The notes: a model not told the origin generated them from the letters alone. A DNA stretch of 64,000 nucleotides from Ochotona curzoniae (GCF_017591425.1 NW_024467101.1:9746918-9810917), one strand, 5' to 3'. Numbered from the stretch's first letter, positions 22,985 to 35,344 are shown. Made by a program: numbers and translations.

Positions 22985-23205
22985 CTCACACACTTTTTAA
23001 AATGTTAATAGACTGTAAATTACTTTTCTTTTTCTACTTCTTAAAATAAGCGTTTCCTCTTGTGGATGGTGAGACGGTGCTGGAACTACGGGGTTGGCTT
23101 TTATGACTGTCGAGATGAGATGAACTGGGGCGAGCTCATACAGCATTTATAGGGACTATTTTATTTATAAGAATTTTGCTAATGTCAGATGGATGTGATG
23201 TGGCT
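22985..23205. promoter_or_regulatory. Candidate conserved non-coding element (23.0 kb)
   Basis: An AT-rich island with AAAATGTTAATAGACTG near 22999, CTGTAAATTACTTTTC near 23012, TTATAGGGACTATTTTATTT near 23147 and ATTTTGCTAATGTCAG near 23172, with several retained CpGs (ACGGTGC, TACGGGG, GTCGAG). No repeat family recognised. Confidence 0.5.
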
Positions 23206-23604
23206 GGCTCCTCTGGGCCACAGTCGGGAGAGGAGTGGAATTCGGCACCATCTGAGCTTGGGGCTGGGTCAGCTTCCCTGGGAACCCCCAAAACTGTAAG
23301 AGCCTTCGTCAGCTGCCTCCAGACACTTGCACACCTTTGGTGACGGGGAGCTCATTTCCTGACTGTACAACTAGACCCTCCTGGACACAGGTTATGGCCA
23401 TTTCCTATCCTTCTGTTTGCCAGTTAGGCTGTCTCTGCACCTCAGGCGATTGTTGGACATTTCATAGCAAGCACCACTCCCCTCTTCTGGGTCACCATTT
23501 TTCTGTACCAAATTGACCCCTGATTCTTGACATCTCTCCTGCTCCCTTCATCATCTCATCCATCCCCGGATTTTCTCCAAGGTCTGAAGGGCTATTTTCT
23601 TTAA

Positions 23605-23841
23605 GATTTTTTTTTTTTTCAATTGGAAAGGCAGATTTACAGAAGAAGATGCAGACAGGAAGATCTTCCATGGGTTGGTTCACTCGCCAAATGGCCTCAA
23701 GGGCCGAAGCTGAGTCATTCTGAAGCCAGGAGCTTCGGGTCTCCCACGCAGGTGCAGGGTCCCACGGCTTTGGGCCATCCTTGACTGCTTTCCCAGGCCA
23801 CAGATAGGGAGCTGGATGGGAAGTGGGGCAGCCGGAACGCA
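23605..23841 (-). mobile_element. C-repeat SINE, head replaced by GT array
   Basis: Plus-strand phrases AAGATTTTTTTTTTTTCAAT near 23604, GGAAGATCTTCCATGG near 23659, CCAGGAGCTTCGGGTCTCCC near 23727 and GGATGGGAAGTGGGGCAGCC near 23814. The tRNA-like head is cut off at the TG array. Confidence 0.88.
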
Positions 23842-23842
23842 A

Positions 23843-23844
<2 letters not shown>

Positions 23845-23873
<29 letters not shown>

Positions 23874-23900
23874 CATGTGTGTGTGTCTGTCTGTCTGTCT
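23845..23900. repeat. (TG)n-(TCTG)n compound microsatellite
   Basis: TG units to about 23872, a GCATG interruption, more TG, then four TCTG units. It abuts the truncated SINE. Confidence 0.95.
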
Positions 23901-24654
23901 GGCCAAGTGAGCCTTCATACCAGACCCCTGGAGGGTTATTTTCTTGAACTTCATTCCCAAGTCCAGGATGGCCCACACTCACTTTTGCACAGCCCTGGTT
24001 CTGAGCCCGTGTGTGATGCTTTCAGATGCCCAAGGATGGTGGAAATGCTGTGGCCACGAGGCAGAGGGAGGGTCGGTTTGCAGCAGGATTTACTGGAGCC
24101 TTACACGGTGGAGGCGTGGGGCAGGCAGCGTTTTGCAAACATGAGTGACTGAGGCTGTGGCTTGTCCCAGGGTGTCTTAGGTGGTGTGTGGATCTAAAAC
24201 GCCATCCAGGAGTACTGCTTGGGCGTGATGCTGGTGGGACACTTGCCAAACAAAAAGAGCCCACCCATCAGTTTCCAGTTATTGTGGGCACCGGTGCCAG
24301 GTTGCATTCATACCTGGCTCTTGGCAAGGGATGTGCATGTCTCCCAGCTCAGTTTTCCTGTTACAAGCTGTGCCCTAGGTCACCTCCAGGCCCGGCCTAC
24401 TGTGCTTCAGGATAGCGGAATCTGAACTCATGCCAAGTTAGGCATGTGTTAGGAAAGGGGTGGGGCTTTACTCTTGAGATGCGCAGTCCTGGGTTGGGAA
24501 CTGAGCTCTGCCATGGTGCCTGTGCAGGGTGTTCTCCTTTGTGACACTGACTCCTCCTCTGAAACCTGCAAGAGCCATCTCAATGTCTCCCTCACAGGGC
24601 AAATGGGCACAGGGTTGTGGCCCAGAGGAAGTGAGAGCAAATGGGAGTAAAAGA

Positions 24655-24948
24655 GAGTGCTGGTGATCTGGTGCAGTGTAATAAACTACCGCCTGTGGAG
24701 CTGGCATCCTATAGAGGTGCCAGTTCAGGTCCCGGCTGCTCCACTTCCCATCCAGCTCCCTGCTAATGTGCCTTGGAAAGCAGACAAAGATGGTGTAATT
24801 ACCTTAGTCCCTGCACACAAGTGGGAGATTCAGATGCAGCTCCTGACTTCAGCCTGGCATTGTGGCCATTTGGGGAGTGAACCAGAGATAGCAAGATTTT
24901 TTCCCCTCTCTTTCTCTCTTGCTTCACCTTTCAAATAAACCTATGTTA
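24655..24948 (+). mobile_element. C-repeat SINE
   Basis: Head with CAGTTCAGGTCCCGGCTGC near 24721, CATCCAGCTCCCTGCTAATG near 24750, GGCCATTTGGGGAGTGAACC near 24863 and tail TTTCAAATAAACC near 24930. Moderately diverged. Confidence 0.9.
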
Positions 24949-24949
24949 T

Positions 24950-27250
24950 AAACAATGGCAGTGTGCATATTCCACTGAACTTTCTGGAGTCATCCTGCAC
25001 CCCATAAATGCAAGACTTCCCTCATTTAGAGACATCACCTGTTGTTTTCCTACTGAGCTCTCTCCACCCATGGCCCTGAATGGGCTACAGGCTGCTACAC
25101 CTGGCCCTGCCCCAGGACCTTGGCACCTGCCTGGGATCAACTTTGGGGCTGTCTTCCCAGGGCATGTGGGAGGGGCTTAGTGAATATCACCTGCATCAGA
25201 GGAAGGTCCATCTGTGTCCACCCCTCCCTCCAGCCACCCAGCTCAGGCCAGCCATCACTGTCTTGCCCTCCTTCACAGCCACTCCTGGACCTTGCCCACA
25301 AGAGTAACTTCGGGCAGCTCCTGGGGTGGAGCTGATGCTGACCTGGGGTGTTGGGGGAGGTGCTGCCAATCCTTCATCTTGGCTCAGCTGTTTGGGCCTC
25401 GGTGCAGTTGCCTCTGTTGGCCACCATCCATCTGTCTGGAACAAGTGGCCAGTGGCTGGCTCCCCTGCAGCGAGCTCTGATGGAACGTCAGGCCCACCCC
25501 TGGGTCTCAGGCAAGTGTGTGTACGCAGTGTGCCTGGGGTCCCCGTAGACAGGCTAGGAGAGGGTGGGGTGCTTGCTGGCTGCTCTCCCCTGGGTCCGTG
25601 AGGCCACTCAGGTGGCTTCTGCTCAGAATAGGGTGCTGGCAGGCTCCCCTCACCTCCAACATCTCCTGCCTCGGTTTCCTCATGCCCAATAGTCCAGGTT
25701 TTTTATTTTTATGGAATCTTTGGATGGAAAAGCAGATGGCCTGATTTCTTATCCCAGCAGAGGCTTCCCTTTGAGCTGTGTGACTCGAGGGATATTGTTT
25801 AACCTCTCTGGGCTCTGGTTTACTCAACGTGTGAATGAACATGTCTGTTGTGTGCTGAGCACGGACAATTGTACGCTGCTGTGGCCTTTGGCACTGCTCC
25901 TTTGGGGAATGCCCGGGTCGGGTTGGAGACAGGGTGCATATTCCTATAATAGTCGCCCTTTTTCAAGTTAGTCTATTTGCTTTTTGACCTGATGCTCCTG
26001 GGAGTGAATTCAGCCATAATGGCAGAGAATCACCTGTTTTTTTTTTTTTTTTTTTTGGCCCCCTAGCACCTTCAAGTGAACAACATGACTGAAGCTAGGA
26101 CCCAAGAGCACCTCTTCCAGGTCACGCGGGGGAGATGGCAGACTCCACAGGAAGGCAAGAGGACCAGGAGGATCCGAGCTGAATCTGTTCAGCACCCAGG
26201 CCTGGCACTCTCTGAGCACTGAGAACTGGATCTGAGCACTACCCCCATTTCTCAGATCGGCAGACTAATTCTCTGAGAGCTGAGTGGCCCTGTGTGCAGT
26301 AGGGATGGGGACTCTGCTGCATCCAGTCCCAGAGTTGCACCCATAGGCATTTAGTTCTCCAACAGCGGCTGGGCGGATGTGAGCAGGCAGGACCCCAGGG
26401 CAAGGGGAAAACTTTGTTTCTGTTGGTTCCATTTGTGGGACTCCCAAGGCCCTGAAGTCGGGCTGGCATGGCCTGCCCAGGAGGAAAACAAGGTGGGGCA
26501 CTTTAGCACACTGGGGAGGCCCAGACCCAGGGTTCCCCAGCCTGCCCCCCCTCCCCGCCACCTTGGAGCCTCAAATAGCCCTAGCTGGGCTTTCTCTTGC
26601 ACATCTATGTCCTTGGTTCAATTAACAAACATTCACTTGCCGTCTACTGGCTGTTTCACTTACTGCTGGGTGTTGGACCGGGGTTGGGGTGGGCAGTGAG
26701 GTGGGAATCCAGGTCCCTGTGCTCAGGGCACCCTCACAGTCTCCTATCACTGCCTCAGTGCTTTATACCAGCTGTTCTCGGTGTGGGGAGGATGGGGCGC
26801 TGCGAGAACCTAACGGGGGATGAAGCCAGACAGGATGGAGCTGGCCTCTCTGAACAAGTCATGGCATGGGATCTAAAGGCTCAAGTTGGCTGTGAGCTGG
26901 AGGTGATGAGGAGGAGCGGGGACAACGCGTGTGAAGGTGCATTGCAGGTGGAGGGTAGGGAGGAAGGAGCCTGGGTCGGTGCAGTGACTATGATGGCTGG
27001 ACCTTCCTTCTAAGATGCTAGGAGCCTTAGAAGGTGGCACAGGAGGATTCTACAGGCTCAGACTTGGATTTTTGACAACTCCCTCTCACTATCCCAAACT
27101 CCAGGGTTGGATGCTGGCCTTGGGGTGGAGGGGGGTGCCCACAGTAGATCCTTTGGGTCAGATGGAGGGGGGTACCCCTAGGGGAAGTCCAGGGCCAGCA
27201 CAGCCTGTTGCAAGATTGGGAGCCCTGAGAGCCCCCCTGGAGGCCCCCAA
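24950..27250. other. Unique sequence with MIR traces, no gene
   Basis: A MIR-like segment is likely at about 25655-25845 on the minus strand (CCTCGGTTTCCTCATGC near 25670, TTTAACCTCTCTGGGCTCTG near 25799). A poly-T run occurs at 26036-26056. No coding or RNA gene recognised. Confidence 0.5.
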
Positions 27251-27254
27251 GCCC

Positions 27255-27395
27255 TTGGGCTCATTTGCATGATCCCAGCTTAATTCTCCCAGGGTATGCA
27301 AATGTATGCAAACCACCATCCAGGAGAGGCAAAAATAGCAGGGCACATTAGCATCCCCCGCAGGAATAGAGCTTTCTGCAAGCCGCTCGCTGGGG
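27255..27395. promoter_or_regulatory. Candidate conserved element with octamer cluster
   Basis: ATTTGCAT at 27263-27270 and its reverse complement ATGCAAAT at 27296-27303, then ATGCAAAC at 27306-27313, with TTAATTC between. A GGCAAAAATAGCAGG segment lies near 27328 and a CpG-bearing GCCGCTCGCTGGGG near 27381. This fits a POU-factor-bound enhancer, by motif only. Confidence 0.5.
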
Positions 27396-27903
27396 CCTGC
27401 TGAGTGGGTGGAAGTGGAGGGTGTGCTCCCCAGGGCTCCAGCCACTTGGCCCTGCTGGTCCTCCTGGCCCTCCTGGCCCATGGCCTTGGGGTCCAGGCTC
27501 GCTCCTGCCCTGGGAGGAGAGCAAGGATTCTGGGGGGCGGGGGGAGGGGAATGAAGGACACTGGCTCCCCAAAGTGTGCTGGAGGCAGGGACGGCTGGTT
27601 CCTCAAGGGCAGGATCACCCAACCCCTCTGCTGCTCCCACACTCTGACACTCTTGTCTCCCTCCATCCTCCCCATCTCCATCCAGCCCTGCCTGCCTGGC
27701 CCTGCCCTGGTCCTTGTGCTCTGACTTTTACACATTGCAGTCCTCTCAGCATGGTCCCTGCCTCACCCCAAGTCTTTTATCTCCAAGTCTCTGCCCCCTT
27801 GGCTTCTCTTCTCACCCTATCTTGGAAGCCCCCTCCCTCAGCCCCTTGTGTCTGTCTAGCTTTGTCATTTTCCTGGTTCTTGGTCTTTGATGGCCTGTCC
27901 TTG

Positions 27904-27947
<44 letters not shown>

Positions 27948-29635
27948 GGACCTTCATGCATCCCTGGATCCCTTGGGAACCCAAGCCCTGATGGAAACTG
28001 ACAGGAAGGGCTCTGAGAAGGCACTGGACCCTCCTCATCACTGGATCCCCAGGTGTGGCCATGCTGGCTGGGGGGTAGGTGCCTAAGGCTGGAGTGTGTG
28101 TGAGAGAGAGCTCAGGGATGTGGTCCAACCTCTCCTGGGCGGGATGCTTCCTGGCAGTATAGTCTCCTTAAAGTCTTCCTCTACGAGGCACCGTTTTCAA
28201 CCCTGTGCAATGGGTCCGTGCAAGTGTCCACTTCTTGGACTCATGGGCCTGTCCTGAGGCATGAGCCAGCACTCCCATGTGCTGCCCATGGTAACATGGG
28301 TTCACCCATGGCTGCCTCTGTCTTCTTCTGGAAGATGGAGAGACCACTTCTGGTGAGCAGGGGGCAGGTACAATAGCAAGCTCACTCAGCCCATAGCATA
28401 TGTAAACAGCCTTCCGCTCCCTTCCTTTGCAGACATTGGCGGATGCTGGGGTGCATGCCCGCCCAGTGCACACTGGGACCCTCCGTGGCTAGCCAGCCCA
28501 GAACCCCCGTTGAGGTCTGCTGGCCGGGCCGGACAGCTGTGGTGACTCCACAGTGCCACCAAGTGGACACCAGGGCACGGTGGGCTATACCTGGGGTCTG
28601 GGGTTCTGGGTAGTGTTGGGGGGAGTGCCTGACCTCTCACACCCCGTGGGAGCCCCCCAAGTCCCCTTACATGAATGATAGTAACAAAGAGGGAGGAGGG
28701 AAATTTGGTCTGATGGGGCAGGGAGGCCACAGCATCCTTCAAGGGGAGGGGCGAGACATCCAGAATCCTGGGCCCTCGGTTGACCTCACACTGGGGTGAT
28801 CCCTGGGGGGAAGCCTGGATCCCCATCTCTGTCACCTGCCAGTGGCCATTTGTGTCCTGCTTGTAGCAGACTGCCTTGACCTGGACATAATAACAATAGT
28901 GATGGCAAGAGAGATTGCCCATCATGAGCCAAAGGGCGCCCTTGGCTGGCTAGTCCTCATCCCGAGTCTTGCCAGGAAACCAGCTTGAACTGGAACATCC
29001 CAAGCTCCTTGCAGCAATCAGCTGGCTCAGCGACACCCAGAGAGGAGAAGGGGACCTTGGGGGGCGGGGTGCACGTCACTCATTGCCCAGTTGGAAGCCT
29101 GGTGCTGGACAGAGGCATGGGCACAGTTGGGTCTGGTTGTATCATTCTAAGAAAAAAAAAAAAAAAGAAGAGGGAATGGTGAGAAGCTGGAAGAGAGGAA
29201 GGCAGAGTCATCATAGGCAGCTGCCTGGAGGAGGAGGCATTTACACTGCAGCCTTGCGACAATAGCCTGTGCAAAGGCCCTGGGGTGACAGGTAGGGAGC
29301 ATGGGAACGCAGGCTCTGTGTGCACTGCAGGTGCCCTGGGAGGCATTGTTCTTGGCTTCTGAGAGAAGCTAGGGATGGTGCAATTACACCCACGCCTGGC
29401 CCCTGTTCAGGGCCGGGTATGGGGTGCAGTGGGGTGCATGCTGGGATGCTGGGACTTTGCCGCTGAGGTTTTGCTCAACTCTCTTGGCCCCGATGCAAAG
29501 CTGGGCTTTCATTTCCTTTTTTGTTTTTAGGATTTTATCTGTCAGACATTTCCCTTCTTGTGGCCCAGTGTGGGGCTGGGGTGGGAGGTAGGGTGGGTCT
29601 GGAATCTCTGGGCCAGGCAGTGACTTATCTTAGAG
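27395..29635. other. GC-rich unique sequence, no gene
   Basis: Contains the CT array at 27906-27945, a poly-A run at about 29151-29166 and otherwise no assignable repeat. A frame near 27421-28086 has proline/glycine-rich collagen-like words by chance. Confidence 0.5.
27906..27945. repeat. (CT)n microsatellite
   Basis: An uninterrupted run of about 20 CT units. Confidence 0.96.
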
Positions 29636-29639
29636 ACCT

Positions 29640-29765
29640 CAAGTTCCAGAGGTGCTAATGAGCTAACCCTGGGGGCCTCCTGGAGTGACATTTGCACCAT
29701 AATAGCCCCTGCAGAGCGTTAAAGATCTCTGGAGCCTGAGGCAGATAGAGCAGCTGTGCCCAGGA
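29640..29765. promoter_or_regulatory. Candidate conserved non-coding element (29.7 kb)
   Basis: GGTGCTAATGAGCTAACC near 29652, TTTGCACCATAATAGCCCC near 29691 and GAGCGTTAAAGATCTCTGG near 29715 form a unique-looking segment with TAAT cores and one retained CpG. Weak to moderate case. Confidence 0.35.
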
Positions 29766-30352
29766 AAGTCTTCTTCTAACCACTTGGCTGGGCAATTCTG
29801 GGGACCACAACAGATGGGCCAGGGGAAAGCACCCGGGGGTGCATTGGTAATGTCTGCCAGGTAAAGCACTCTGGATGTATTGGTGATGTCTGCCCCGGAG
29901 CCCGCCTTGGTTGTGGGCTTTGCAGCCCCTTCTGCTTGGCTGTTGATGTATTCAGGTATGACCCCCAAGTGGCTGGCAGTGGATCCAAGCCCCCACCAGG
30001 GTTGCTGGCTGGTGGTGGAGCCTGGGAAGCACTCATGCTTGGAACTTGGCTTTCCCATCTGGAAGATGAGTTTGCTGTGTCCCGATGCGGTTGTCCCTCG
30101 TGTGTCTGGGTCATGCGTGCACCCCGATTCCTTCCTTTCTGGGAAGATGCCAGATGTACTGAATCACGGTCCATTTCCCTGACCGCTTCCCTCCACAAGG
30201 ACCTGGGGCCCACATGCAGTCCCCTCCAGCAGTCGGCGGGGATGGGAACAACCAGCCTGTGGGAGGCGGCAGACTCTGAGAGCCGCCCGGCCACCTAGCT
30301 GTCTGTCCCTGCACGGCTCAATGCTCAGCTCTGAGAAAAAAACACGTATCCA

Positions 30353-30668
30353 GGGCTGGCCTCGTGGTGCAGTGGATCAAACCACTGTGATACCGGCATT
30401 CCATACAGAGTCCCGGCTGCTCCGCTCCCCATCCTGCTCCCTGCTCATACGCCTGGAAAAGCCATGGAAGATGGCTCATGTGCTTGGACTCTTGCACCCA
30501 TGTGGGAGACCTGGATGAAGCTCCTGGCTGTAGACAGCGCAGCTCTAGCTGTTGTGGCTATGTGGGGCATGAACCAGTGTTCCGAAGCTCTTTTGGTCTC
30601 TGGCTTTCTCCTTTTCCACACTCTGTCACTTTGCCTTCCAAATATCTAAATACATCTTTTAGAAAGAC
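30353..30668 (+). mobile_element. C-repeat SINE
   Basis: CAGGGCTGGCCTCGTGGTGC near 30352, GAGTCCCGGCTGCTCCGCTC near 30408, TGGGAGACCTGGATGAAGC near 30502 and tail CTTCCAAATATCTAAATAC near 30634. Confidence 0.9.
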
Positions 30669-31109
30669 GCAGTTTTTTTTTTAAATGAAACACTTACTAT
30701 ATTTTAAATGATGAATTTCATTGAGACATTAATGGTTCTTGAGGACCCGAGAGCTGGGCAGGGTTGGAGAGGAACAGGTGGTCCACGCTCTGGTTGGGGT
30801 CAGCAGGAATGGCTATGGAGTCGGCCTTGGGAAACACACAGAAGCTTGTCACTCCTCATGGGTCACGGGTGCTGGCGGTGGCTGTTGGCTGAGACATGCC
30901 CTGGCTGTGCCTGGGCACCCTTGCAGCACACCAGCTGGGGTCCAGGGGCCACTGTGGCAGGACTGAGCTCAGAGATAAAGTTGCCTTTATCTTGTCCAGG
31001 CTTCTCCATGGCCACGTGGCCTTCTTCGCACTGCCCACACTAATTTTTTTTTTTTGTCCAGACTCTGCCAGCTTCTCTTGCGGGAAGCATCTGGCATGTG
31101 GCCATGGTC

Positions 31110-31302
31110 ATTTCTGGAAAGTTCCATTCACATCTCCCGTGTACGCGGCAGGGACCCTAGCATTTGAGCTGTCACCTGCTGCTTCCCAGGGTGTGGATTT
31201 GCAGGAAGCTGGAGTTGGCAGTGGGCGTGGGGGCTTTGAACTTCAACACTTTGATGTGGACCATGAGCATCTCAAGTCCAAGGCAAGCACCTGCCCTTCT
31301 AG
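31110..31302 (-). mobile_element. C-repeat SINE, diverged variant
   Basis: GAGCTGTCACCTGCTGCTTCC near 31167, GGAAGCTGGAGTTGGCAGTG near 31204, and GCATCTCAAGTCCAAGGCAAG near 31267 are the CACCTGCTGC-type variant. Immediately followed by another minus-strand SINE. Confidence 0.75.
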
Positions 31303-31567
31303 TTTTTTTTAAAGATTTGAAACACATTATTTGACCTCTGATTTCCTTCCTAAATGTCCACACTGGCTAGGGCCAGACAACTGAGGCTAGAACTTCGTGC
31401 AAGTCTTTCACTGGGTCCCAGGGGTCCCAGGAACCTGGACCATCTTCCGCTGCTTTCCCAGGCGCATTAACAAGGAGCTGGATCAGAAGTGGAGCAGCCA
31501 GGACTTAGAACAGTGCTCTGACATGAGGTGTTGGCTTTGCCCTAATGCTGTGCCCGAACACCAGTCA
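31303..31567 (-). mobile_element. C-repeat SINE
   Basis: Reversed tail TTTTTTTTAAAGATTTG near 31303, CCATCTTCCGCTGCTTTCCC near 31440, GGAGCTGGATCAGAAGTGGAG near 31475 and the degraded head ending near 31565. Tandem with the previous SINE, same orientation. Confidence 0.85.
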
Positions 31568-31569
31568 CT

Positions 31570-33995
31570 CCAACTTACTTGTAAAAGGCGTGCATGTGAT
31601 CACACACAAGTGCTTTCTGGAAAGACTAGAAGGAACACTGCCCATGCATCACCACTGGGCCTCTGTTGTTCCTCTGTCCTTTATGACCCCGGGACCAAGC
31701 ACATAGTGCTCAAGACAGCTCTGCGCACAGTAGGCAATTCACCCACACGTGTCTATTGAACGAATGGATACCTCCAGGGAGGAAGGCGTGGCCTTTGGGC
31801 CTCATGCCCCGCTGTGTAGAGGCAGGGCGCCCACATCCTCTGCGACGATGGAAGACAGCATACGATAGGATCACTGTATTGTCCCGTTGTCTGTCGCCCA
31901 GCCGTCAGAGGAGCCGGCTCAGTCATGGAGGCGTGGCTGCCACTAGAGAGTGTGCTGTGGGGACATCCATCTTCCAGGCCCTGTGTGGAACAACCCCGGA
32001 CAGAGCCTGCCAGGGGAGACGGATCACCTTCTCTGGTTGGCCCGCCTGCCCCTCCGTACCCCCCGGCACGGGGAGGTGAGGAGTTGGGGTAGGTTTCAGG
32101 AGCTGAGCCTGCCCCTGAACCCTGGCAGTAACATCCCCCATGCAGAGAGAAGACAGAGATGATTTCCTAATGTTATTTTCTTGTTTCTGTGCAGAGTTCT
32201 TCCCCTGCCAACATACATTCTTGCAGGGGTGATGTTCAGCTTCTCTGAATTCTGGGGAGTGAGTGTCATGCAGGAGGACCTGAGTGGGGCTTGGGGACTT
32301 GAAGAAGAGGCCAGAGCTGGGCCACCAGGGAGCCCTATCCTTGTATCTGGACACCGTCCAGGTAGGGTAGAAGCAAATGACTACACCTCTCTGGCCTCAA
32401 CTATTCTCATTGGAAGAATGGGCAGAATAGAAGCAGCTACAGCGTGGGGGCCTTGTGAGCATTTAAAGAGGCAAGAACTGTAAAGAAAGAAAACATGGTC
32501 ACTGCCAGTTGAGTCCCTTTCTGGTCGATTGGCCACCAAATTAAGAATGACTCAAGGGAGGCGAGGAAGGACGCGATCCTGGAAGATGGATGTGTAGACG
32601 TGCAGAAAGCCAGGAGCTGGCCCAGCAGGCTCTGCTGGGGGAAGTGACATCAGACCAGAGGACCCCAGGCTCCTTCTGAAAGGGCAGTGCCCAGGACAGC
32701 TCACATGTCCCCCCATGCAGCACGACTTGGGAATGGGCAGAGCCGGGAGTGGCCTGTGACATGGGAGAACCCTGTGTGCTCCTAACCACAGGTTGAGAGT
32801 GAGCCCGCTGTGCTTGAGTGCAGGGATCTGTCATTGCTGTCTCATTTAATCTTCTTGGTGGCCTAGACAGGGATTGGTGCCTGCTCTGGAGCCCCGTTGT
32901 CCAAACACACAGCAGGTGCTTAGCGAATTTGTACTGGCCAGCCACTCCCGATGAAGAAGCTTCCCACAAACCCTCAAGTCCAGCACAGAAGCTGAGGCCC
33001 TGGTTGGGGGATGCGGTGAGGGCTGAATCCAGAATTCCTTTCAGCTGACCCCTTCCAGCAAGACCCCCAATCCCCTGCCTCCAACATCCTCCTCGGGGAG
33101 TGCTCTGCTCCACTTTTTCCTCCCCCGGTGGAGGAGGCAGGAGCCTGCACAGTCGGCAAGTGGGGCTCAAGGTAGACTGGTGTCAGAGGCACAGCCCTGA
33201 AAGTGGGGTGCAGCAGCAGAATGGATGAATAGATCATTTGCTTCACAAGACCCCAGTCTCCACACCCCTGGGCTCTGAGAGCACTGCTTGGCTAACAGGA
33301 GGAGCCCAGGGGACCACTTCCAGGATCTCTTTGAAAGCTGCCTTTGTGTGTGTGCCTGCACATTAAGTACTGCTTGTATACATTGTGTATACACGTGCAT
33401 GGAAGTGTACATGTATGGATGTGTGTGCAAATGCCTGTGTGTACCGTGTGTCTGTGGTGTGTACGCGCCTGTGTATGCCTGCATGTGTGTTTGTGTGTGC
33501 AGAGTCCAGCAGGAGTCCTGAGTAGCTGCCTTTGCTGGACGTGCCAGCAGAGAGACCTCGCAGCTGGGAAGCGTGGCCATTTGAGAGCATGTTTGATAAA
33601 AGAGGCACGGTGACAGTGGCGACATCGCAATCCCTTGACAAACTGGGAGGTTCCTCAACCCCTGGGAACAGCAGTTTGTCAACCTCTGTGACCTCACTGG
33701 CCTGTTGTACCTTACCTGGGAAGGTTGAGTCCCAGAAGCCAGGGGCTGCCACTGCCAACCCCTTTAGTGAAATGTGGTCGTTTATGTTCTCAACAAACAT
33801 AGGTGTCCTGAGCTCTTGCTGTGTGCCTGGCCCAGGGCTATGCATTGGAAACATCGCAGTGACTGAGATAGCTAAAATGCTATGTTTTCCCTAGGTGTGT
33901 GTGGGGAGACAAAAGATACACAATCCACCCATACCAAGGGAAGGGCAAATTGGTGTAGAGCTTAAAGTGCCATGCGTGGCTGGAGTGGCATGGGT
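31570..33995. other. Unique sequence, MIR/L2 traces, no gene
   Basis: L2-like ends are likely near 32790-32915 (CATTTAATCTTCTTGGTGGC near 32843, CACAGCAGGTGCTTAGCGAA near 32909) and 33785-33870. A TG-rich cryptic repeat lies at 33340-33510. Nothing coding recognised. Confidence 0.45.
33340..33510. repeat. TG/CA-rich cryptic repeat
   Basis: Scattered GTGTGTG and TGTAT words without a clean array. The overlapping cysteine-rich frames are a product of this composition. Confidence 0.65.
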
Positions 33996-33998
33996 GTT

Positions 33999-34364
33999 AG
34001 AAAGTAGAGGTGGGGCCCGGCGCGGTGGCGCAAGTGGTTAAGGTCCTCGCCTAGCACGCCCGGGATCCCATATGTGTGCCGGTTCTAATCCCGGCAGCCC
34101 CGCTTCCCTTCCAGCTCCCTGCCTGTGGCCCGGGAAAGCAGTCGAGGACGGCCCAAGGCTTTGGGACCCTGCACCTGCGTGGGAGACCCGGAAGAGGCTC
34201 CTGGCTTCGGATCGGCATAGTATCGGCCCGTTGCGCTCACTTGGGGAGTGAATCATCGGATGGAAGATCTTCCTCTCTGTCTCTCCTCTCTGTATATCCG
34301 CCTTTCCAATGAGAAAATAATAAAAATAAATCTTTAAAAAAAAAAAACAAGAAAGTAGAGGTGG
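33999..34364 (+). mobile_element. Young full-length C-repeat SINE with 15-bp TSD
   Basis: The target duplication AGAAAGTAGAGGTGG is at 33999-34013 and 34350-34364. The body (34014-34349) has an A-box-like TGGCGCAAGTGG at 34026-34037, a B-box-like GGTTCTAATCC at 34081-34091, a CT-rich tract near 34268-34295, AATAATAAAAATAAATC near 34315 and a poly-A tail. It is nearly identical to the copy at 40661-41020, so both are recent. RNA polymerase III transcription and mobilisation by L1 are known for the family. Confidence 0.97.
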
Positions 34365-34559
34365 CCTTTGAAGAGGTAAGAACGGGTCCAGGTAGAAGGT
34401 AAGTCCTTCCCGTAGCTGCCGTGTGCAGACTCACAGCCTCCAGATGTGGGAATAGCAGGTGGAAGGTGTCTAGGGTGAGAGCAGCCTGCCGGCATTCCAG
34501 CACCTGCTTCTTAGGGGCATCTTTCCTGCTCCCTGGAAGAACAAGAGCCTTCCCACCCT

Positions 34560-34870
34560 CTTCCTTAATCATCCCCCCTCTTGATAATGATCTGCATTTC
34601 AGAATTATGTCCCCACATCCCAGAAGCCTCTGGGTACCAGGCATATTTCTCCCCATCCCAATAAATAAACACGGACAATCCATGTGTGCTGAGGGAAGTT
34701 TATGGACCAAGTCCTGCCGGGGAAATGGGCGGGCTGCCTCAGAGGACCGAGCCGAAGCCCGTGAGGCAATTAGCTGTTGAGTGATGGGGGCCGCTTGGTG
34801 TCTAATTATTGAGGGATCTGAGGCACCCGCCTCATTTGGATCCAGATTTACATGAGATGGGGCAGGCTCC
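34560..34870. promoter_or_regulatory. Candidate conserved non-coding element (34.6-34.9 kb)
   Basis: Contains TTGATAATGATCTGC near 34581, CCAATAAATAAACACGG near 34658, GAGGCAATTAGCTGTTGAG near 34762, GTGTCTAATTATTGAGGG near 34798 and CATTTGGATCCAGATTTAC near 34833. AT-rich cores alternate with retained CpGs. Not a recognised repeat. Confidence 0.45.
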
Positions 34871-35342
34871 CCTGTGGGCGTCTCCATGGGGACAAGGACA
34901 GGAGGATCGCCCTGGGGGAGGGCTCTCAGTAGGGACGGACTTACAGGTGATTGATGGGGGAGCTGTCTAAACAGGGTATGCCTAGGGACATGCTGGCTAG
35001 AGCCACATGGCACTCCCGGGAGGAGGGGTAGCCCACCGCTGCACCTGTGGGTGCCTGCAGTGGCTGTGTGTGTGTTCTGGGGCCATTGTGCTCACCTAGC
35101 TGAGGGCTGTTGCCTTGTGTATCATTTTCCACTGCTAGACTCTTCCGTTTCCTTTTGTCAAGAACATTAAAGGTATAGTAGCAGGCTTTGCAAGGACAGC
35201 AGCAGAGCTGAGAGGAACCCTTGTTCAATTCTGTGTTTGACAAACAGTTGAAGTATAATAAATACTTGTTGTACAAACCCGAATGTGTGTTGTCAGTGTG
35301 GTGAGACCTTGCCTTGCTCACCACTTCAGCTCCAGGCTGTAC

Positions 35343-35344
<2 letters not shown>

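Noticed and set aside
27421..28086. Long frame with collagen-like Gly/Pro words
   Set aside because: The words come from a short GC-rich stretch, the frame runs through a CT microsatellite, and no repeated Gly-X-Y domain or splice structure is present.
34026..34091. A-box and B-box sequences that look like a tRNA gene
   Set aside because: They are the internal promoter of the C-repeat SINE. The sequence cannot fold as a tRNA and has an SINE body, tail and target duplication.
34237..35013. Longest frame in the window (minus strand, about 258 codons)
   Set aside because: Its last part is the antisense of the young SINE tail and the rest has no domain. Chance frame in GC-rich DNA.
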